The notes under the pieces were generated by a model, which did not search any database, was not told the origin of the DNA, and saw nothing but the letters and a program-made list of their open reading frames with translations. Position numbers and translations under genes: made by a program. From the NCBI RefSeq assembly GCF_001889065.1, contig NZ_LWHB01000074.1, positions 1-17,207 on the forward strand: a stretch of 17,207 nt of DNA, written 5' to 3'. Each line of letters starts with the position of its first letter. The first letter of the stretch is position 1. The stretch comes from Suttonella ornithocola (GTDB lineage Bacteria > Pseudomonadota > Gammaproteobacteria > Cardiobacteriales > Cardiobacteriaceae). This document shows positions 12,779 to 17,207 of the stretch, one piece after another.

Positions 12779-15058
12779 ATGGCAAAAATTCATACTCTAG
12801 GTTTTCCTCGCATTGGTGCGAAGAGAGAACTTAAATTTGCACAAGAAGCCTATTGGCGTGGCGAAACATCTGCAAACGAATTACAAGAAGTCGCAAAAGC
12901 CTTACGCGCGCGTCATTGGGATAACCAAAAAGCGCTTGATTTCATTCCTGTCGGTGATTTCTCTCTTTATGATCAAGTATTAGATATGAGCCAAACCTTA
13001 GGGAACTTACCTAAGCGTGTAACCGAATTAGAAGAGAATGATTTAGATGCGTTCTTCCGTGCTGCTCGCGGTCGTTGTCCAAAAGATACCGCTGAAGGTG
13101 GTGTTGCAGCATCTGAAATGGTGAAATGGTTTAACTCTAACTACCATTATATGGTGCCAGAATTTACCGCTGATACACAATTTGCTTTAAATCCTGAACG
13201 CTTACTTTCTCAAATCGCTGAAGCGAAAGCGCAAGGTATCAATTTTAAACCCGTCATTATCGGGCCTGTTACCTACCTATGGCTTGGAAAAGAAAAAGAT
13301 AATAGCCGTCGAGTAGAATTACTAGAACGCTTACTTCCTGTTTATGACCAACTGCTCAACCAGCTTGCTGATGCAGGCGCAGAATGGGTACAAATTGATG
13401 AGCCTGCACTGGTCACCACATTAGATGCTGACTGGCGTCATGCGTTTAAAACCGCTTATCATGAGCTAAAAAGAACAAAGCCTAAAATCTTATTGGCAAC
13501 ATATTTCTCAAGCTTAGCAGATAACTTTGATATTGTTACAAAAGCACCCGTCCAAGGTATCCATTTAGATGCCATTAATGCGCCTAAAGAAATCAATCAA
13601 CTCGTTGATTGGTTGCCTGAAACAAAAGTTTTATCACTTGGTATCGTTGATGGGCGTAATATTTGGAAAACCGACCTTTCTGCTGCTCTAGATTTACTTG
13701 AGCCGATTGCCGAAAGACTCGGGGATCGTTTATGGCTTTCAGCTTCTTCTTCTTTATTGCATGTCCCTGTAGACCTTGAGCAAGAAAACGAGCTAGACCC
13801 TGAAATCAAAAATTGGTTCGCTTTCGCTATCCAAAAATTAGAAGAATTGCGCATCTTAAAAGAAGCACTCAATAATGGCAGAGATAGCGTCAAAGAAGCA
13901 CTAGAAGAAAATGCTGCCGCGCTCGCTGGTCGCCGAGCGTCTAAACGCGTACATGATGATGCTGTTCAAGCTCGTGTTGTCGCAGTTACCAAAGAAATGG
14001 CTGACCGACAAGCGCCTTACGCAGAGCGTGCCAAAGCACAAAAAGAACACATCAAACTACCACTTTTCCCAACCACAACTATCGGCTCATTCCCACAAAC
14101 CGCTGAAATTCGTAAATATCGTAGTGATTTCCGCAAAGGCGTCATTGACGAAGCGACTTATGTTGCCGCCATGCAAGCAGATATTAAAAACTGTGTAGAA
14201 ATCCAAAACGAATTGGGGCTTGATATTCTTGTACACGGTGAAGCTGAACGTAACGACATGGTTGAATACTTTGGCGAACAACTAGCTGGTTACGTCTTTA
14301 CCCGATTTGCGTGGGTACAATCTTATGGTTCACGTTGCGTTAAACCACCAATTATCTACGGCGATGTTTCACGCCCAGAACCAATGACTGTTAAATGGTC
14401 AACCTACGCGCAATCATTGACACAACAACCGATGAAAGCCATGTTAACTGGTCCTGTTACCATTCTTAACTGGTCATTTGTACGTGATGACCAACCGCGC
14501 GCAGATACCTGTTTACAAATCGCATTAGCCATTCGCGACGAAGTTGTTGACCTAGAAAAAGCTGGATTAAAAGTCATCCAAATCGATGAACCCGCTATTC
14601 GTGAAGGCTTACCGCTAAAACGGGATGAATGGCAAGCTTATCTTGATTGGGCAGTAAGAGCATTCCGTATCTCTGCGGCAGGCGTGCAAAACGAAACACA
14701 AATTCATACACACATGTGTTATAGCGAATTTAACGACATTATGCCTTCTATCGCGGAAATGGACGCTGATGTAATCACCATTGAAACTTCGCGTTCAGAT
14801 ATGAAGCTCTTAGAAGCGTTTGAGAGCTTTAACTATCCAAATGAAATTGGACCAGGGGTTTATGATATCCACTCTCCAAATGTGCCAACCGTTGAACACA
14901 TGGTTGACCTCATGGAAAAAGCGGCTAAACGCATTCCAGCAGAACGCCTATGGGTTAACCCAGACTGTGGATTAAAAACGCGTCAATGGAAAGAAACCAA
15001 AGCTTCATTAGCAAATATGGTTGAAGCCGCTAAAATATTGCGTGAAAAATTTGCTTAA
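12779..15058 (+). CDS. metE: Cobalamin-independent methionine synthase (MetE)
   Basis: A 759-residue zinc enzyme that moves the methyl group of 5-methyltetrahydropteroyl-triglutamate to homocysteine, the last step of methionine synthesis, without B12. Seen: the N-terminal barrel starting HTLGFPRIGAKRELKFAQEAYWRGE; WVQIDEPALV; the linker; the C-terminal catalytic barrel with TTTIGSFPQTAEIRKYR, HGEAERNDMVEYFGEQLAGYVFT, GSRCVKPPII, MLTGPVTILNWSFVR and QIDEPAIREGLPL. The zinc ligands are present: His645 and Cys647 (HMC), Glu669 (ITIE) and Cys730 (NPDCGLKTR). Length is normal (E. coli 753). It stands alone with its own terminator. Regulation by MetR would be usual in gammaproteobacteria but its site is not evident. 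Confidence 0.98.
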   Translation: MAKIHTLGFPRIGAKRELKFAQEAYWRGETSANELQEVAKALRARHWDNQKALDFIPVGDFSLYDQVLDMSQTLGNLPKRVTELEENDLDAFFRAARGRCPKDTAEGGVAASEMVKWFNSNYHYMVPEFTADTQFALNPERLLSQIAEAKAQGINFKPVIIGPVTYLWLGKEKDNSRRVELLERLLPVYDQLLNQLADAGAEWVQIDEPALVTTLDADWRHAFKTAYHELKRTKPKILLATYFSSLADNFDIVTKAPVQGIHLDAINAPKEINQLVDWLPETKVLSLGIVDGRNIWKTDLSAALDLLEPIAERLGDRLWLSASSSLLHVPVDLEQENELDPEIKNWFAFAIQKLEELRILKEALNNGRDSVKEALEENAAALAGRRASKRVHDDAVQARVVAVTKEMADRQAPYAERAKAQKEHIKLPLFPTTTIGSFPQTAEIRKYRSDFRKGVIDEATYVAAMQADIKNCVEIQNELGLDILVHGEAERNDMVEYFGEQLAGYVFTRFAWVQSYGSRCVKPPIIYGDVSRPEPMTVKWSTYAQSLTQQPMKAMLTGPVTILNWSFVRDDQPRADTCLQIALAIRDEVVDLEKAGLKVIQIDEPAIREGLPLKRDEWQAYLDWAVRAFRISAAGVQNETQIHTHMCYSEFNDIMPSIAEMDADVITIETSRSDMKLLEAFESFNYPNEIGPGVYDIHSPNVPTVEHMVDLMEKAAKRIPAERLWVNPDCGLKTRQWKETKASLANMVEAAKILREKFA

Positions 15059-15076
15059 TACTCATCTACCAAACAT

Positions 15077-15107
15077 AAAAAGACGGCACTTTGAGTACCG
15101 TCTTTTT
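15077..15107 (+). terminator. Rho-independent terminator of metE
   Basis: AAAAAGACGG pairs with CCGTCTTTTT, extended by AC/GT after one C-A mismatch, with a short loop TTTGA. The T run continues as TTTTTATTTAT. It lies 18 nt after the metE stop. Confidence 0.88.
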
Positions 15108-15183
15108 ATTTATATAGTGACATTATTATAGAAACTTCTTTAAACTTATATTTAATATAAATAATCATAAGCTGAGTAGTCTA

Positions 15184-16053
15184 ATGATACGAGTCGCAAT
15201 ATTTGCGGATATTCACGGAAAAATCTTACTACCTTTTAAATTGGTTAATTATTATCAACAAATAACCGGCAATAAAATCGACTGGATTTTACAATGTGGT
15301 GATATCGGCGCTTTTCCAGATAAATCTCGCTTAGACAAGGCCACTTTAAGGCATGCTAAATCCGCCCCAGAAGAGCTTGGCTTTTTACACGATTTTACCG
15401 TTTATAAACCGTATATTGCGGATTTTCTTAAGCACTTAAATATCCAAATGCTATGCGTACGTGGAAATCATGAAGATCATGATTTTTTAGATAAATTAGA
15501 AATCCAAGCAATCGCTCAACAACAATCTACTTTTAGTATTGATGTCTATCAAAAAGTACTTGTTTGTCGCTCTGGTATTCCCATTACTTTACAAAAGTTG
15601 GATGAACAACTCTCCATTTTACCCGTTGGGCGGATTGGTGACAGAAAGGCACGCACGCATTCCACTTTCATTCAACCCTATGAACGCCAAGCCATAGAAA
15701 CCTTTGCACAAACACATTCAGAGTGCGACATCTTACTCAGTCACGATAAAGATAGCGAAAGCCAAAGAGGATATGGTTCTATTGAGCTCTATCATTTATT
15801 AAATCAGGTCGAATTTTCCTACCATTTTTATGGACATACTGGAGAGCCTTTTTCACAAACGCTTTCTTTTAATGGCATTACCCAATCGGTTAAAGTCAAA
15901 GAGTTAGAATTTAATGCACAAGGCAAACTTGAAGAAGGGTGTATGATTATCCTAGAAAAAACACAAAATCAAGGAATAGAAAAAATCCAAATTTCTGCTA
16001 TTCCTTTATATAAGATCATTCATTTTGACCAACAAAACTGGCAAAATTATTAA
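15184..16053 (+). CDS. Calcineurin-like metallophosphoesterase
   Basis: A 289-residue predicted metal-dependent phosphoesterase, cytoplasmic (no signal peptide). Seen: the five family motifs in order: D-x-H in IFADIHG (about residues 8-11), GD in LQCGDIGAFPD (about 39-40), GNHED (about 95-99), a histidine in LLSHDKD, and GHT in YGHTGEP. These supply the two-metal site. The C-terminal part, after SVKVKELEFNAQG, is a beta-rich tail ending in QQNWQNY. The substrate is unknown; such proteins act on nucleotides, phosphoproteins or cyclic nucleotides. The upstream gap holds a palindrome TTATATT-T-AATATAA (15146-15160), possibly part of its promoter. It runs convergent with the broken mscS gene, 11 bp apart. 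Confidence 0.85.
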   Translation: MIRVAIFADIHGKILLPFKLVNYYQQITGNKIDWILQCGDIGAFPDKSRLDKATLRHAKSAPEELGFLHDFTVYKPYIADFLKHLNIQMLCVRGNHEDHDFLDKLEIQAIAQQQSTFSIDVYQKVLVCRSGIPITLQKLDEQLSILPVGRIGDRKARTHSTFIQPYERQAIETFAQTHSECDILLSHDKDSESQRGYGSIELYHLLNQVEFSYHFYGHTGEPFSQTLSFNGITQSVKVKELEFNAQGKLEEGCMIILEKTQNQGIEKIQISAIPLYKIIHFDQQNWQNY

Positions 16054-16064
16054 AAATAATTACT

Positions 16065-16393
16065 TTAATTTTCCAATAAATTTTGTTTTGCTTCAGCTGG
16101 CGCATTCTCTCCGGCGCTTGCTTCTAATTCACTTTTTTCATTTGCCAAGTTGCCTTCTGCTTCTGTAACGCTATCCGTTTCTTCTTCTGGAATCACCGCT
16201 GAAGCTTCTACTGAAACAGTAGGAGATTTTACAACTTCCTGTGTTATCAATGGCACACCTTCTGGAAAGATAACTTCCCTCGCATCATCAGGCATAGAAA
16301 TATTATTATCCATTAAAGTTTGTTTGATTAAGCGTAATAGTGCCGACTGAACTTTTAAATTATCTAATCGTGCGCCATCAAACCAGCAATATA
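16065..16393 (-). pseudogene. C-terminal remnant of an MscS-family mechanosensitive channel, cut by an IS element
   Basis: An open frame from the stop at 16065 runs back past the internal ATG at 16313 to about 16393, reading YCWFDGARLDNLKVQSALL, RLIKQTLMDNNISMPD and DAREVIFPEGVPLI. This is the shape of the C-terminal alpha/beta domain of MscS-type channels (aromatic strand, K-x-R/Q-S helix, amphipathic helix, then MPDxAREVIFPxG). It is followed by an acidic, low-complexity tail of about 60 residues rich in E, A, S and T. The transmembrane and pore regions are missing: an in-frame TGA occurs right at the edge of the IS630-like element. The remaining gene should lie beyond the far end of the IS. 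The internal ATG could in principle give an 82-residue product, but I regard it as debris. Confidence 0.65.
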
Positions 16394-17207
16394 GTCAAAT
16401 CACTTATAATCCAATCTATCCAAAGCAGATATAAAGAACGACTTATAGTAGAATTATCAAAAACAAACTGAGCATATCCTATGACCTACTGCAGCCAATT
16501 CCGACAAAAAATTCTTAACGATATTGCTAATGGAGAAACTTGGCGCGCTGTTGCAAAGCGCTACAAGATCAGCAAATTCACCGTCTATAGCTGGATTAAA
16601 AATCCCCATCCTAAAGGCTTTACTGAGCGTAAGCCCTCAAAGATTGATGATGAAGCCTTGCTTAAGGATATTGAGCAGTATCCTGATGATTACCAATGGG
16701 AAAGCGCTAGACGTTTTAATTGCTCGCAATCAGCGATTTGTTATGCTCTAAAGCGACTAAAGATAACGCATAAAAAAAGATTAACCAACATCCAAAAGCC
16801 GACACAGAGAAAAGAGAGCACTTTCAAGAACAAATAGTGGATAAGACCGCTCAAGAAAAACCGATAGTCTATCTTGATGAATGTGGTTTTAAAGCCTTTG
16901 CTCATAGACCTTATGGCTACAGCACAAAAGGACAAGTTTGTCATGGAAGTGATAACTGGCATTTAAAGAACCAGAGCAATGCGATTGGAGCCATTATCAA
17001 TGGAGAATTGTTTGCCTTACGCTTATATGATGGTTCTATTAACAGCGATATTTTCTCTCATTGGGTGATGAGAAGCACTGTTACCTGAGTTACCTAAAAA
17101 CAGTGTAATTGTCATGGACAATGCCGCTTTTCATAAACGCAGTGATATTCAAGCAATCATTGAAGAGCATGGGCATGAGATAGTTTGGTTACCCCCTTAT
17201 AGTCCAG
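16392..17207 (+). mobile_element. IS630-family insertion sequence (left part; right end outside window)
   Basis: The element begins close to 16390-16393, where the mscS frame is lost in a TATAG context; IS630/Tc1-type elements insert at TA, which fits. About 90 bp of non-coding left end, containing TATAAT at 16405-16410, precede the transposase. The right inverted repeat and the second TA are beyond the window, so the exact border and terminal repeats cannot be verified. An alternative border at TATAG near 16444 is less likely because of the mscS frame break. Confidence 0.75.
16481..17207 (+). pseudogene. IS630-family transposase in three frames
   Basis: Segment A (16481 to about 16777) encodes the N-terminal helix-turn-helix part: RQKILNDIANGETWRAVAKRYK, ISKFTVYSWIKN, and a second DNA-binding region with FNCSQSAICYALKRLKITHKK. 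Segment B (-1 frame, from 16777) encodes INQHPKADTEKREHFQEQI then the start of the DDE domain, YLDECGFKAFAHRPYGY, GAIINGELFALRLYDGSIN. Segment C (+1 from B, from about 17072) encodes EALLPELPKNSVIVMDNAAFHK and ends LPPYSP at the window edge. The first catalytic Asp (LDECGF) and second (MDNAAFH) are visible; the third acidic residue lies outside. The A-B switch sits on A7 (16772-16778), possibly programmed; the B-C break at 17065-17074 looks like a true lesion. Confidence 0.85.

Noticed and set aside
16150..16350. Plus-strand ORF across the mscS remnant
   Set aside because: Antisense of a low-complexity E/A/S/T-rich tail, which leaves long open frames on the other strand.
1..17207. CRISPR array, toxin-antitoxin, defence island, tRNA or attachment site
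   Set aside because: No regularly spaced repeats, no recognisable defence or TA proteins, and no cloverleaf-like sequence or integrase were seen.

Overview
This window looks like the chromosome of a low-GC gammaproteobacterium, and I would place it in or near the Cardiobacteriales (Suttonella/Cardiobacterium type). The reasons are the ribosomal cluster rpsP-rimM-trmD-rplS, an Lpp-type murein lipoprotein, a monomeric isocitrate dehydrogenase, a UbiM-type ubiquinone hydroxylase and PdxK/MetE sequences of gammaproteobacterial type. The placement is an inference from protein resemblance, not from a database search. No tRNA, rRNA or CRISPR array was found.

Layout. Positions 1-525 (minus) hold the N-terminal 175 residues of a UbiM-like hydroxylase. 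Positions 685-3455 (minus) are the operon rpsP-rimM-trmD-rplS-cysQ, driven by a near-consensus promoter with a GC-rich discriminator. A striking perfect 15-bp inverted repeat followed by T residues lies inside the start of cysQ. Positions 3563-3846 hold lpp with its own promoter and a strong terminator. Positions 3908-6016 hold the tightly overlapped set aroF-rsmD-coaD (minus); the promoter sequence decides the aroF start. Positions 6165-8387 encode monomeric NADP isocitrate dehydrogenase (minus, with terminator).

From 8536 the plus strand carries a small lipoprotein and a pdxK gene broken by a one-base frameshift. The 262-bp gap after pdxK contains two adjacent short inverted-repeat elements. 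The first has ends like those of the IS30 family and flanking ATAGC direct repeats. Positions 9842-10855 (minus) encode a stand-alone GlmS-type sugar isomerase/deaminase domain (NagB-II like). Positions 10947-12481 (minus) encode a TPR-like protein whose stop overlaps the start of a CinA-type molybdopterin-binding-domain protein. After a very AT-rich 297-bp gap come metE (12779-15058) and a metallophosphoesterase (15184-16053) on the plus strand.

The right end is a mobile-element scar. The C-terminal end of an MscS-family mechanosensitive channel gene (minus) is cut at about 16393 by an IS630-family insertion sequence that runs off the window. Its transposase needs a -1 shift at an A7 run and a later +1 shift to be read through.

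Most of the window is ordinary housekeeping DNA (translation, CoA, aromatic amino acid, B6, methionine and TCA metabolism). I do not see a convincing undescribed multi-gene system. The most interesting signals are the intragenic terminator-like hairpin in cysQ, the two short repeat elements after pdxK, the pdxK frameshift, and the IS630 insertion with its frameshift sites.
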